NCBI RefSeq assembly: GCF_008831285.2
Contig: NC_045149.1
Coordinates: forward strand, 4,143,500 to 4,207,499
Direction: 5' to 3'
Source of the DNA: Nymphaea colorata
Lineage: Eukaryota > Streptophyta > Magnoliopsida > Nymphaeales > Nymphaeaceae
Length of the DNA: 64,000 bases
Part shown: piece by piece, positions 36,724 to 46,656 of the stretch
Layout: every line of letters begins with the position of its first letter
Numbering within the stretch: position 1 is the stretch's first letter
Program-made: the position numbers and the translations under genes
The notes under the pieces: model-generated
Seen by the model: the letters and a program-made list of their open reading frames with translations, nothing else
The model's database searches: none
What the model was told of the DNA's origin: nothing

Positions 36724-37470
36724 TTGTCAAGTCATGCACTATGGCCACTGAAGGCAAGAGAGAGACACTATGAGCATAAGAACACAGGCAATCTCTTTTC
36801 TTATGGCTTTATTGTAAAGTTGGATGCTCCTAAGTTGGAAGACAGATGTTGGGATAAACTTAGTCGTCTTTCCGCTATACCCCTAGGAAAAGGTGTTGCA
36901 TCTAAGCAGGGCAAGAATTCATTACAGTCTCCTATTGGATCTATCCAGGCAGCTTCATCAGTAGTAGAGGGCTCTTTACCTTCTTTCAATCCTGAGACTG
37001 TGACTGTGAATATCAACAAGTCAGAGTATGAGGAGTTCTTAGCACACAGATCTACTCAACCGTCGGCCTCTATAGTTATGATAGACAGTGTTATGTCCGT
37101 TGATACTGCCCCACATGATACATGTACTACTTGGATTATTGATTTAGGAGCATCGAGACACTTTTGTAGTAGGTCTTCTATGTTTATCATGCTACACTCA
37201 TTACCTCAAACACGTCATGTGAGACTTGCAGATGGTAGATGGTCTCCTATTATGGGCTATGGAGATATTAAGATTTCTCAGTCTATGACAATTCCTAATG
37301 TGTTATATGCTCCTAAGTTTCCCACTAATCTTTTATCAGTTGGACAATTGATTAATGATTTACATTGTCGTGTTACACTTGACTCTGGTGTATGTTCATT
37401 TCAGGACTTGCAAACTAGGAAGACGATTGGTGGAGGCTATGAGAAAGGGGCATCTACTTCCTGTCTGATT
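36724..37470 (+). pseudogene. Copia gag remnant and protease
   Basis: Only the C-terminal fraction of gag remains (HKNTGNLFSYGFIVKLDAPK has little family signal; the region up to 37090 is probably gag tail). The protease block follows: WIIDLGASRHFCSRSSMF (about 37132-37185), in which the catalytic Asp is kept but DSGA has become DLGA; then VRLADGRWSPIMGYGDI, the NVLYAPKFPTNLLSVGQL block and QDLQTRKTIGGGYEKG. A one-base shift near 37450 moves the next block to another frame. No zinc knuckle was found. Confidence 0.85.
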
Positions 37471-37472
37471 CT

Positions 37473-38495
37473 GTGGGTATTGCAGCCGTCTCGACTTCTT
37501 CATTGTCCTCCTCCTTTCAGTGGCATCTCAGACTTGGTCATCTATCTATCTCCAAGCTCCGTCACCAACTTTCTCATCTATCAGTTCCAGAGTCGTTCCA
37601 CTGTGAGGCCTGTCAACTTGGCAAGCACACCCGTAGCAGTTATTCATCGAGTCCTAGTTCGTCCAGTTGTGGACTATTTGATCTTCTTCTTGTTTATGTG
37701 TGGGGTCCTAGCAGAGTTGCTAGTAGGTCTAGATTTCGTTATTTCCTCATCATTATTGATGATTATTCTCGAATCACTTGGGTTTTTCTTTTGAAAGAAA
37801 GGTCTGAGGTCATATGTACTCTCAAGAACCTTATTATTGAAATAAACAACCAGTTTGGTATTCTTGTTAAAAACGTTTGCACTGATAATGCTTTTGAGAG
37901 TTTAAGACATCTACCTTGATGAAATTTTACTCTAATAATGGCATTTCTCCTCAGTTTACTTGTCCTCATACCTCCCAACAAAATGGAGTAGCTGAGCGGA
38001 AACATCGCCAACTTTTAAATGTGGCACGCTCCTTAATGCTTCATACTAATCTACCTGCATATTTTTTGGGAGATGCCATCCTCACTACCTGTTACTTGAC
38101 CAACCATTTACCTTCATCCTCCATTGACAACAAGGTTCTCATTAAACTTGTGTACCCACAACAATCCTTGTTTCCAGTAGGTCCCAAAGTATTTGATTGC
38201 ACATGCCTCGTTCACATACTTAGACCCACACGTGATAAATTGGGTGCCCAAGCCATTAAGTGTATCTTTATTGGCTACTCCAAAAATCATAAAGGTTACA
38301 AATGCTTTGATCCCTTGACTGAAAATGAGTATATCAGTGCGGATGTGACATTCTTTGAGTCTCAGCCTTATTATAGTTCCTCACCTACCTCTACTGAGAT
38401 GCCATTGTCATCTTACCCACTACCTATTCCTCCTATTCCTTTGGAGCCATTCCCTTACGAGTCTCCTTTTAGGGATTCTCCCATTGTAGTGTCCA
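37473..38495 (+). pseudogene. Copia integrase, truncated and fused to an inverted LTR end
   Basis: Frames 37473-37919 and 37916-38490 together form the integrase. Seen are the zinc-binding WHLRLGHLSISKL and CEACQLGKH pair, LLVYVWGPSR where the first catalytic Asp of the DVWGP block is replaced, IIDDYSRITWVFLL, the second catalytic Asp in VCTDNAFE, a stop at 37917-37919, a frame change, and the Glu-containing QQNGVAERKHRQLLNVARS. The C-terminal region (CIFIGYSKNHKGYKCFDP) is present up to a Pro-rich linker. Near 38490 the reading runs straight into the minus-strand leader, primer binding site and LTR, so the RT half of pol is gone. Confidence 0.9.
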
Positions 38496-38510
38496 AGGAT
38501 CGGAACCTAG

Positions 38511-38521
38511 CTCTGATACCA
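38511..38521 (-). promoter_or_regulatory. Second primer binding site, inverted
   Basis: On the minus strand TGGTATCAGAG follows directly after the terminal CA of the right LTR, mirroring 35772-35782. Its presence shows that the right copy is a 5'-type end rather than a simple inverted 3' LTR. Confidence 0.88.
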
Positions 38522-38713
38522 TGTTACAGCCGGCAGCCTTAGAGAGAGAAAACGTACCTTCATTCACTAACCTAATCTCCATAATAAAGAGATTAGGGTT
38601 GAAGGGAGATTTACAAAGTACATCAACAGAAAATAGAGGAATGTTAAAGAGACCTCCTAACTATTTAATATTGCAAATAACCACCTAAAAACATAAACTC
38701 TTCTAATTCAACA
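38522..38713 (-). repeat. Right LTR (minus orientation) of the inverted-LTR copia
   Basis: 192 bp; on the minus strand it starts TGTTGAATTAG and ends GGCTGTAACA. Near-identical to the left LTR in inverse orientation. Confidence 0.88.
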
Positions 38714-38718
38714 GAAAC

Positions 38719-41383
38719 AATGGGGCAAACTTTCATTTATATAACAATTTCAGTTCATACAAAATCACATCTATGTGTATGACAAAAATCCCCAAATCAT
38801 ATAATTGATGCCTAACAAAAACAAGACGTCAATATAATCAAAACAAGATGCGCCGGCACTACAAAGACCCAAAACCTACCTAGTAGGATGTGAGTGAAGT
38901 CATCTGATCACCTGCTGCCCCGGGTCCATAAAAACCTGAAAAAAGAAACAACTGAAGGCTTAGCCTTCGCGGTATGACAACAAGCTAGGAAAATCCCTAA
39001 CCCTCTACAGTGAGGGCTCAAATGTGGGATATAACAATTTCAAAAGCAATCACTATCATGTCGTGATGGGGCATACTTTTCCATGACTTGACATGAAAGT
39101 CTCTCACATATACCACGACATGTAAAGGCCACTTGATGGCCACAATAGCACATTCACAAATCACATACAACTCATGCGTAAACCTATCATTCTCATTCAC
39201 TTCATTCACACCACAATATGTAAAGGCCACTTAATGGCCAAACTCAACATAATTCATAATCGCATTAACTTAAGCCCCTCACATGTACCACAACATGCAA
39301 AGGTCACACAAAGGCCATAATATCACATTCAGTAGTCACACGCAATTCAGGCATATCATATGATTCATATCACTTCTTTCACATTCTTCCATTTACATTA
39401 ACTTTAGTGAATTGTCAGTTCTTGGGTGCAAACACAAGCACGTGCACACCGCGGACGGCCTACAGCCGAGAGACAAATCCCGTGGTGGCCCATAACAGTA
39501 TGGATCCATTCCCGCTACAGCGGTAGAGCACTCATCCATGGGTGTGTGAATTCCAAGGAGAGATACTCAACATTCCCTAGGACACTCAGTTTGGGAAGGC
39601 AGGAGCCCAATGCTCCAAGCACATCACACAACAGTACCTTGGGGCCTTGCTCCGCTTGCGCTCCGAATAGGCGAGACCAATGGCGAAGGCGGGACAACTC
39701 CTAAACACATAGCCACATCTCACTGGTCTCTCATCTCTTATTCTTTCATTATTATCATTATAATGCACATTAACAAAAAGACTGGCTAGCTCATGAGGTT
39801 GGTTCACTTCACGAGTGCACCCACACCTCCACACGAGGGCCACACATAGCATTAACATTCTTACCTAGTTGTCATAACAATACGGGTACATCTACCCTCT
39901 ACTCTCATTCAATTGCATCATCGTCCACGGCAATACATATGCAACAAATCACCACATTGACATTCATAAAGATTCCATTCTTATCAAACACATCAATCAC
40001 ATCTTTCAAAACTTAACCAAATCTCGGAGAGTAGTCTCGATCCGTGATGGCTCGTAGCCGTCCTTTGCAATTATCATTCTATGATGCTCTCTAATGCATA
40101 ATCGGGGTCGAGGAGACACTCGACTCGATATCCCACCTCATATGTCCTAAGCAGTTATCAATTCTAGTATGCACATATAAATGCGTAACAATTTTCAAAA
40201 CAAGCTTGTAATAGCTTTCCAAAACAAAACTTGTCACATGACAAATCATTTACAAAATGACTGGCTACCTCATGAGGTTGGTTCACTTCACAAGTGCACT
40301 CACATCTCCAATTGCATCCACAAGAGGGTTACACATAACATTAACAGTCTTAACTAGCCGTCATAACAATACGAGTACAACTACCCTTCAATTCATTCAA
40401 TTGCATTATTGCCCACGGCAATGGATATGCAACAAATCACAACATTCACAATCACACACATCAGTCACATCTTTCGAAACTTAGCCAAACCAGGGAGAGT
40501 AGTCTCGATCCGTGATTGGCTCGTAGTTGTCCTAGGCAATTATCATTCTATGATGCTTTCTAATGCACGATTGGGGTCGAGGAGATACTCGACTCGATAC
40601 CCCACCTCATCTGTCCTAAGCAGTTTTCATTTCTAACATGCACATGCAATTGCGTAGTAATTTTTTTTTGAAACAAAACTTATCGCATAAGCATTCAGTT
40701 TCCATGTATATACATTTTCATTCCAGTACATCACAAACATTCAATCATATTACAATCATTCAGTCACATCACAAACACAGGATCCAACAATCCTGAACAC
40801 ACATCCAAAAGTTGGCCCCAGGTAGGGAAGTGCCTGAAATGCCGTCATACCTATTGTGTATCCACAAAACACTTCAAAACACCTCGAGCTACAAACGGCG
40901 TTGCGCGAGGTCTACTTGACGTGCCCAATATACCTACAAACACAGTCAAATGATAAGTTCTTTATTCAGATCGCTTTCCAAATTATACAAATCTCAAAAT
41001 ACAATCAATGAGGAATGTCATCACTTCAAGAGGGTGTCGATGGATAGTGTCGACCCACAAGGCCCTCCAATAGGCGACTTCCCAACTTCTTGACGTTGCC
41101 ACCAAACGTCAAAACTCAAGGCTGCGATCAATCCATCACCAACGCATTTCTCATTTGCTTTCTTTAGTCGAAGAGTCAACCCAAAAGTTACATCCAATTT
41201 ACGTATTCTTTCCCCAAATAATGCCAAGATACACACGTTCACAAAAGCATGCTCCACGTGCTCACTAAGACCGTTCTAAATCTTCTCCACAACATCACAA
41301 TCTCTACCATGCTTCCCTATTGCTTCGAAAATCAACACATCATGCTAAAGAAATAGATATACACGTGGGTTCTTGTTCTTCTC
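38719..41383 (-). mobile_element. Gypsy upper LTR, part 2 of 3, with a 479-bp tandem duplication
   Basis: Resumes the LTR after the inserted copia (GGGCAAACTTTCATTTATAT, shared with 27956). A block is present twice in tandem (start points 39781 and 40260: ACTGGCTAGCTCATGAGG / ACTGGCTACCTCATGAGG), while the lower LTR has one copy near 28712. Extra sequence at about 39020-39340, itself made of short repeats around GTAAAGGCCACTT, is also absent from the lower LTR. Interrupted at TTCTC (41379-41383) by the next copia. Confidence 0.85.
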
Positions 41384-41622
41384 TGTAGAAATAATAGACG
41401 CACAAAACCGAAGATCGAACACAGATGTAACATGAAAAACCCTCAACTAGAGGGAAAAAACCATGGGTGAGGAGGTCTGGTGCCCACTAGCCGCCAGACT
41501 CTCTCTCTCTTAGAAACTTCATTCACTTGCAAGATTAGGGTTTATAATGATATAAGTATGCCCGAACTAGGACACAATGGATCGAGTCTAGACTCGGACC
41601 CATACACCAAGATCCGTCAACA
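41384..41622 (-). repeat. 3' LTR of the nested copia
   Basis: 239 bp, minus strand TGTTGACGGATC…TTTCTACA. Includes the CT run of the transcribed region. Pairs with 50078-50317. Confidence 0.93.
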
Positions 41623-41635
41623 CTCCCCCTCAAGT
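41623..41635 (-). promoter_or_regulatory. Polypurine tract of the nested copia
   Basis: Minus strand AACTTGAGGGGGAG ends directly at the TG of the 3' LTR; a typical copia plus-strand primer. Confidence 0.88.
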
Positions 41636-42357
41636 TGGGCGTACATATCAAACATGCCCAACTTGGATACATTTCTCTCAAATGGAGTTACATGTAAAGC
41701 TTTAGTTAGAATATCAGTAGTTTGGTCTTCAGACTTCATATATGGTAATGTTAACTTCCTGACATCAATTCTTTCTCTGATGAAGTGACGGTCAATCTCA
41801 ACATGCTTTGTTCGATCATGAAGCACTGGATTGTTAGCCAAGTTAATCACAGACTTGTTATCACAATACATCCTCATAGGCCTTCAATCTCTATCGCAAT
41901 ATCAGTGAGCAAGATCTTTAGCCACAACAACTCTGATACTACAGTAGCAACTACCCTATATTCAGCCTCTGCACTTGAACGGGAACAGACATCTTGTCTC
42001 TTGCTTCTCCAAACAACTACATTTCCCCCCCAAGTAAACGCAGTACCCTGAAGTAGATCTTCTGGTGTCAACACAGCCTGCCCAGTCTGCATCAGAATAC
42101 CCTTCTTCTATAGGCCTTTATTTCACATATAGAAGTCCCTTGCCAGGATTCTTCTTCAAGTAACACAGGATTCTATCCACAGCCTTCAAGTGTGCATCCG
42201 TAGGTGCATGCATAAACTGGCTCATCACATTTACAGCAAAGGTGACATCCGGTCTAGTCAAAGTGAGGTATATCAATCTACCAACTAGACGTTGATATCT
42301 CCCTTTAGCTTCTTCACAAAAGTTCTCCATCCTTGCTATCGAGTTTGTGCCCAGCAT
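41635..42357 (-). pseudogene. Nested copia RNase H and end of RT
   Basis: Minus-strand frames: [20 protein letters not shown] and the [17 protein letters not shown] block (42310-42120); then, in a shifted frame, [40 protein letters not shown] (about 42030-41960, catalytic region of RNase H), and finally MYCDNKSVINLANNPVLHDR, TKHVEIDRHFIRERI and the closing TTDILTKAL block, ending about 41617. Frame changes at about 42110 and 41880 break the protein. Confidence 0.9.
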
Positions 42358-42699
42358 CCAGAGGAGTAGAAGCTGGTCTGCATCCCAGTTTTCCTGTCTC
42401 CTTCAGTAAATCCAATGTATACTTCCTTTGATTAAGCGCAAGAGTTGTACCTGATCTGGCAATTTCAATACCAAGGAAATACTTCAGCTTGCCAAGGTCC
42501 TTGAGATCAAATTCAACCGATAGTAAACCCTTTAAACTTGCTATATGTTCTTCATCATTACCTGTAACAATCATATCATCAACATAAACCAATAGTAGAG
42601 TAACTTTACCCTTTATCCTCTTTACAAATAGGGTATGATCTCCATTTCTTTGTTTGTAGCCATGCTTCTTCATAAGAAGTCTGAGACGTTCAAACCATG
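42358..42699 (-). pseudogene. Nested copia RT, C-terminal portion (downstream of the hAT)
   Basis: Minus strand from the hAT edge: AWFERLRLLMKKHGYKQRN, HTLFVK, the catalytic LLVYVDDMIVTGND (about 42595-42555), then FDLKDLGKLKYFLGIEIARS and [20 protein letters not shown]. It is the direct continuation of the RT piece that stops at KQCPR at 46403; the hAT separates the codons for Arg and Ala/Trp. The frame then shifts near 42320. Confidence 0.92.
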
Positions 42700-42707
42700 C
42701 CCAGAGA
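42700..42707. repeat. Left target-site duplication of hAT element 1
   Basis: CCCAGAGA; the right copy is CCCGGGGA (46395-46402). Six of eight positions match; both mismatches are G-to-A transitions. An 8-bp duplication is the hallmark of hAT elements. Confidence 0.75.
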
Positions 42708-42719
42708 TAAGGCTGAACA

Positions 42720-42920
42720 CGAGCCGAGTCGAGCCCAAGCTCGGCTAGCTCGAACTCGGCTCGACTAAAGAAGACCTTGAGCTCGACTCGGCTCGAGCTC
42801 GAAAATAACTCAACTACACTGGCTCGAACTCGACTCGATAGTCCTGTGTCGAGCTCGACTCGATTAAGCTCGTTAAACTCGTTTGGACTACTCATCCTTA
42901 CTTGTTGAGTTCGAGCTCGA
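42720..42920. repeat. Left subterminal GAGCTCGAG-rich region of hAT 1
   Basis: Overlapping copies of GAGCTCGA, CGAGTCGAG and ACTCGGCTCGA, largely self-complementary. The matching region at the other end spans about 46220-46380. Confidence 0.85.
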
Positions 42921-43099
42921 TTAAGGCTTGATTAACTCATTACCAATGAACACAAAATAAAAACAACTAATCTATTGCATCAATTGATACGCCACTCTAG
43001 TGAAGTTCAAACTGATACATACAAAAGTGTGTAGTTTGCTACAAGATTCATTAGCAATTGACATTTTTTGCCACACAAACTCAACACCTTATCACAAAC

Positions 43100-43290
43100 T
43101 CAGTAGGATGCATTTTGCTTGGAGCATCCCTCAACTCCATTTCCCAGTTGAGGCAAGGTCTGCCACAGGCTAATGAGACTCCCGATATTGGCAATAGCAC
43201 AAGTTCCTCCAACAATAATAGAATCAGCAAAAACAGCTAAGTCAACCCTGCTCTTCTTGGATGGAATGCTTGGCAGTATCCAGATCAAGT
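43100..43290 (-). other. Open coding-like stretch in hAT 1, unidentified
   Basis: The minus strand is open for about 60 codons (KKSRVDLAVFADSIIVGGTC, AIANIGSLISLWQTLPQLGN). It might be another captured exon, but I recognise no family and do not see clear splice sites. Confidence 0.25.
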
Positions 43291-44974
43291 TTCCGCCTCA
43301 TATGTGACCCGTCAGTACTGCAAACATAAACTCAAAAAATGACTAAAATGATTTTGATTCTTGAAAATCTGCTCCAGCTACCTGTTATTGCTGCTGCAAA
43401 TCTATGTTAGCTGCTTGAGAACCAGCAAAAACACGCATGATTCAGATTTCTGCATTCCCACATGCCAAAGACAAACATATGCCAAGCATACAAAATTAAT
43501 CTAGTTATTTCACAAGAATTCAATTGTCTGTATCATTCAAAGTGTAAATTCCCCATAATCATATCTAATCAAGTTTTTTTTTTCAAGCAATAACCACCAG
43601 GAATATGGAAGACGTAGAACCCTATTCCAGTCCTCCAGTAAGCAGCTTTTCCTAATAAAAATGTAGGAAATCTCCCAATGGCCACCAATTACAACTATCA
43701 TCTAATGAGTAAATCATATTAAATAACAAAAGCTGAAAATATGTGAAATGAATTCATGTTCATTATTTTGTTGAAACACAAGTCACATGGTTCACCTCTG
43801 GAAAATAGGTCACTATATAGACATTCAAGTTGAGCATCAAACAAGGGAATTGAAGCAAGTGCTGAATGTTGAGAAAAGGCATAGCATACTGCACAAGGGA
43901 AATGACAATGGCAATTGAATTTCTTGGAACATGTAGATGGATGCTGGAAAAAATTAAAGTAGGTCCATGGTAAAAAAACATAGTTACGAATACCTTTTTA
44001 CACAATGACAAGGGATTAATGATTGGACAGGATCTGCCTTTTCTATTGTGTTTGTATATTTCAGTAATATGGGATCATGAAGTTCAAGAATTTTAATGTA
44101 CAAGTTTCTACTGAATAGTAGCAAACTAGCAATAGTTCATTGGTATGTGAGACCTGATATAGATATTTAACTATTTCCAGATTATAAGAAGATAAAACTA
44201 TTAAACCTATGAAAGTGACATGAATGTTGTTGTCAATGACAGAGCAGGTCAAGACAAATATAACAACTAACAAGTGAACGTGTGTTTTTATGTGTACCAC
44301 TGAAATACTGAATACCATGAGGCGTGGATTCAAATAATATCGAGAGAGACAGAGGGAGGAGAATGGGTTGTATATAATACTTTTCAGTGCAAGCAATGAA
44401 AAACCAGCTGCAACACCAAGTGTGATAAATGGGTGGTCAGCTGCAATGAATAAACCATCTGAAATTTAAATAAATAAACTCACAAAACAAAGCCAACTGT
44501 CCAATTAAACTCTTGATAAATAAAGAAAACTCACCTCTCTGTCAAGCACAATCTGTCTTGTTATCAACAAAAACAGTTGCAACAGACCAATTTCTGCAAT
44601 TTAAATTCCAAGCACAGACCTGTACATTGCTGAGTACAAATTAAATGTTGTTGCATGAACAAATAAACCTAGATTAAGTAGTTGGAATCTCTGAAGGAGT
44701 CTTTGCAATGGGAAATTAACTAAAATAGAACCTTGGTTTTGCTTCCCGCTGTGTCAGGAACCTTGATTTGCTAATGATGCTGTTGATTGAGGTGACATGG
44801 AAACTATAACAGACTTTTTCTTTTATTATTAAGGAGAAAGAAATTCTTCCAAGCATTGTTGTTGAAGCTTCACAATCTCAGCTGATGTTATACAACCACA
44901 AGAATTAACTGACGTTTTTCTTCAGCAAACAGATTGAGGAAACAAGTGCTATGGTAAGGAAAAAAAAGACTCAC

Positions 44975-45058
44975 CAACAGAATCAGATGCCTTTCGTTGG
45001 CCACTTGGTCAAGCACCCTTTGAGAGTGTTGACTCCATTAACTTAAGAAGTTCCTTGC
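44975..45058 (-). pseudogene. Possible second captured exon next to the PLPBP-like exon
   Basis: The minus strand shows a strong acceptor (pyrimidine tract, TGTAG, just above 45058) and donor (GTGAGTC, just below 44975) around 84 bp. In phase with the preceding exon it reads ELLKLMESTLSKGA-stop-PSGQ. The SKGA.PSG part recalls the SKSG.EPSG segment that follows NTSGE in YggS-family proteins, but the rest does not fit and there is a TGA in frame. Either a degraded exon or a newly recruited one. Confidence 0.35.
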
Positions 45059-45121
45059 CTACAGACACAAAAAAAACAGAATGTGTAACTAAAATGGAGA
45101 AATAAGCGATGGCTCACATGC

Positions 45122-45205
45122 TTCACCACTTGTATACACTTGGACCAAAACCTTCAAGGGCCTTCTTCCCAAGTTTGCAACTGCACGGTCTAGATGATTT
45201 GCAAT
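45122..45205 (-). pseudogene. Captured exon of a YggS/PLPBP-family PLP homeostasis gene
   Basis: The YggS/PROSC family binds pyridoxal 5'-phosphate and keeps its cellular level in balance. 28 codons on the minus strand read IANHLDRAVANLGRRPLKVL and VQVYTSGE, which matches the plant family segment almost residue for residue (NTSGE has become YTSGE). An acceptor (CTCCAG) precedes the exon just above 45205, and a consensus donor (GTGAGC) lies a few bases beyond its end. Upstream and downstream exons of the gene (PLP-lysine VSKTKP, GENYVQE, SMGMSGD) were not found, so only an internal fragment is present, within hAT element 1. This is best explained by transposon capture of host DNA. A nested or older host gene split by the hAT is unlikely, since the element lies in a retrotransposon. 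Confidence 0.78.
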
Positions 45206-45300
45206 CTGGAGGCCATTAAAAAAAGGGAAAAATTAACGTGTAACTAGACAATATTCTAGTCTTCAAGACAAACCGAATAAAATGCACAAAAAAAGTGAGC

Positions 45301-45301
45301 G

Positions 45302-45338
<37 letters not shown>

Positions 45339-45588
45339 TACATACATGCATGCAGGAAACAGAGAAACGAAAAATAGAGAAAAGAAAAAATAAATTAGAC
45401 ACAAACCTTGATGGATGAAGGATGAAGCAGAGCCGCCGGCTGAGACAGAAACCTTGAAGGCTGAAGGCTTCAGCGGATCTATCGGTTGCGACAGGAACGC
45501 TGAAAGTTGAAGCAGGTGCTGGCGGAGGAGTTAGGTTAGGGTTGCATTTGGGGGTGAGAGGGAGAACAGGGCAAAATGTTTCAAAAAC

Positions 45589-45622
<34 letters not shown>

Positions 45623-45860
45623 ACTACATACATGCACGCAGAAAACATAGAAATGAAAAACAGAGAAAAGAAAAAATAAATTGGACACAAACCTTCAAAG
45701 ATGAAGCAGAGCCGCCGGCTGCAACAGAAACCTTGAAGGTTGAAGGCTTCAACGGAGCTGCCGGCTACGACAGGAACACCGAAGGTTGAAATAGGCGCCG
45801 GCGGAGGAGTTAGGTTAGGGTTGCATTTGGAGGAGAGAGAGGGAGAAAGGGGACACCACC
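45301..45860 (-). repeat. 286-bp tandem duplication with GA microsatellites in hAT 1
   Basis: GAACTACATACATGCA recurs at 45335 and 45621. Each copy starts with a GA run (45301-45336, 45590-45622) and includes AAACCTTGAAGG, CGCCGGCT-like and GGCGGAGGAGTTAGGTTAGG motifs. The minus-strand frame is open across both copies for 203 codons, giving two similar protein-like halves, but no family is recognised. Confidence 0.88.
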
Positions 45861-45929
45861 GGAGCATGATGCGCAGCCTTTGAGTTGGATGTCACTGGAG
45901 AAGCAGAGAGGCGGAGCACACTGACGCAG

Positions 45930-46145
45930 GGCGGCTGGTGCGCAGAGCACAGGCGGAGAAGAAGAGCACAAGCAGGGCGGCAGGAGCGCAGAGCATAGGC
46001 GGAGAAGAAGAGCACAAGCAGGGTGGCAGGAGCGCAGAGCACAGGCGGAGAACGGGAGAAGAGAAGGAGAAGTCGGAGAGACCGAGAGAGGGAGAGTCAG
46101 AGTCGGAGAGAGGGAGAGTCAGAGTCGGAGAGAGGGAGAACAAAA
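45930..46145. repeat. GC-rich tandem repeats in hAT 1
   Basis: A ~52-bp unit (GCGGAGAAGAAGAGCACAAG…) occurs about 2.5 times around 45950-46050, followed by GAGAGGGAGAGTCAGAGTCG units of 22 bp near 46085-46140. Confidence 0.8.
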
Positions 46146-46402
46146 AAAGGAAACCCTAAAGTGAAAAAAAGTTTCCCGCCTGTGAGAAGCTTCTGAACCG
46201 GTTTTTTTAAAACCAGTTCATTAACTAATCGAGCCGAGTCGAGCATTAACGAGCCCACTTGAGTGAACTCGAACTAGACTCGATTAGTTAAACGAGTCAA
46301 CTCGTCAACTCGAGCTCGACTCGTTTAACTAAATAAGCAGCTCGAACTCGCTTACGAGTCGAGATCGAGTAGTTTGACTCGTTGTGCACCCCTACCCGGG
46401 GA

Positions 46403-46656
46403 CACTGTTTGAGCCCATACAAAGCCTTCTTCAGTTTACAGCATTTTACAGGTCTCTCAAAACTCGGGGGCATACACATATATACTTCCTCTTCGAGATC
46501 CCCGTTGAGAAAGGCATTTTTAACATCGATTTGACACATCTCCCAACCCTTCAGCACCACCAAAGAAATAATAACTCTAACAGTCTTCATCTTCGCAACT
46601 GGGGCAAACGTCTCTAAGTAGTCGATCCCATATTTCTGATTGAATCCCTTGGCCAC
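46403..46656 (-). pseudogene. Nested copia RT, N-terminal portion (upstream of the hAT)
   Basis: Minus strand: [59 protein letters not shown] and [14 protein letters not shown], then abrupt hAT sequence. The frame is intact up to the insertion, so the coding damage at this place is due to the hAT alone. Confidence 0.93.

Larger units (their letters stand above)
35578..38713 (+). mobile_element. Copia element with inverted LTRs, 3.1 kb
   Basis: A single insertion in the gypsy LTR. The left LTR (35578-35771) is in plus orientation and is followed by a primer binding site. The right LTR (38522-38713) is in minus orientation and is also flanked on its inner side by a primer binding site. The element therefore has two 5'-type ends facing each other and no 3' LTR or polypurine tract. 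The pentamers AAAAC (35573-35577) and GAAAC (38714-38718) flank it, and the other gypsy LTR shows the unoccupied site (TTCAAAACAGTAGGGC near 27936). Internal plus-strand coding runs from gag remnant to integrase and stops where the inverted end begins; RT and RNase H are absent. Confidence 0.85.
42708..46394. mobile_element. Non-autonomous hAT element 1, 3.7 kb, carrying host gene sequence
   Basis: Ends: left TAAGGCTGAACACGAGCC, right (minus strand) TAGGGGTGCACAACGAGT, followed on both sides by 150-250 bp packed with GAGCTCGAG / GACTCGGCTCGA motifs in both orientations. The family is shared with hAT element 2 (TAGGGGTGAACACTAGCC). The element splits the RT domain of the nested copia between adjacent codons, with an 8-bp target-site duplication. 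I found no hAT transposase (no BED finger or dimerisation block). Instead it holds at least one exon of a PLP-homeostasis gene, a 286-bp tandem duplication and GC-rich repeats. Its movement would need a transposase from elsewhere. Confidence 0.8.

Noticed and set aside
39510-39540. GGTAGAGCACTC motif resembling a tRNA D-arm/A-box (also near 28455)
   Set aside because: It lies within the gypsy LTR in both copies, and no cloverleaf with acceptor, anticodon and T arms can be built around it.
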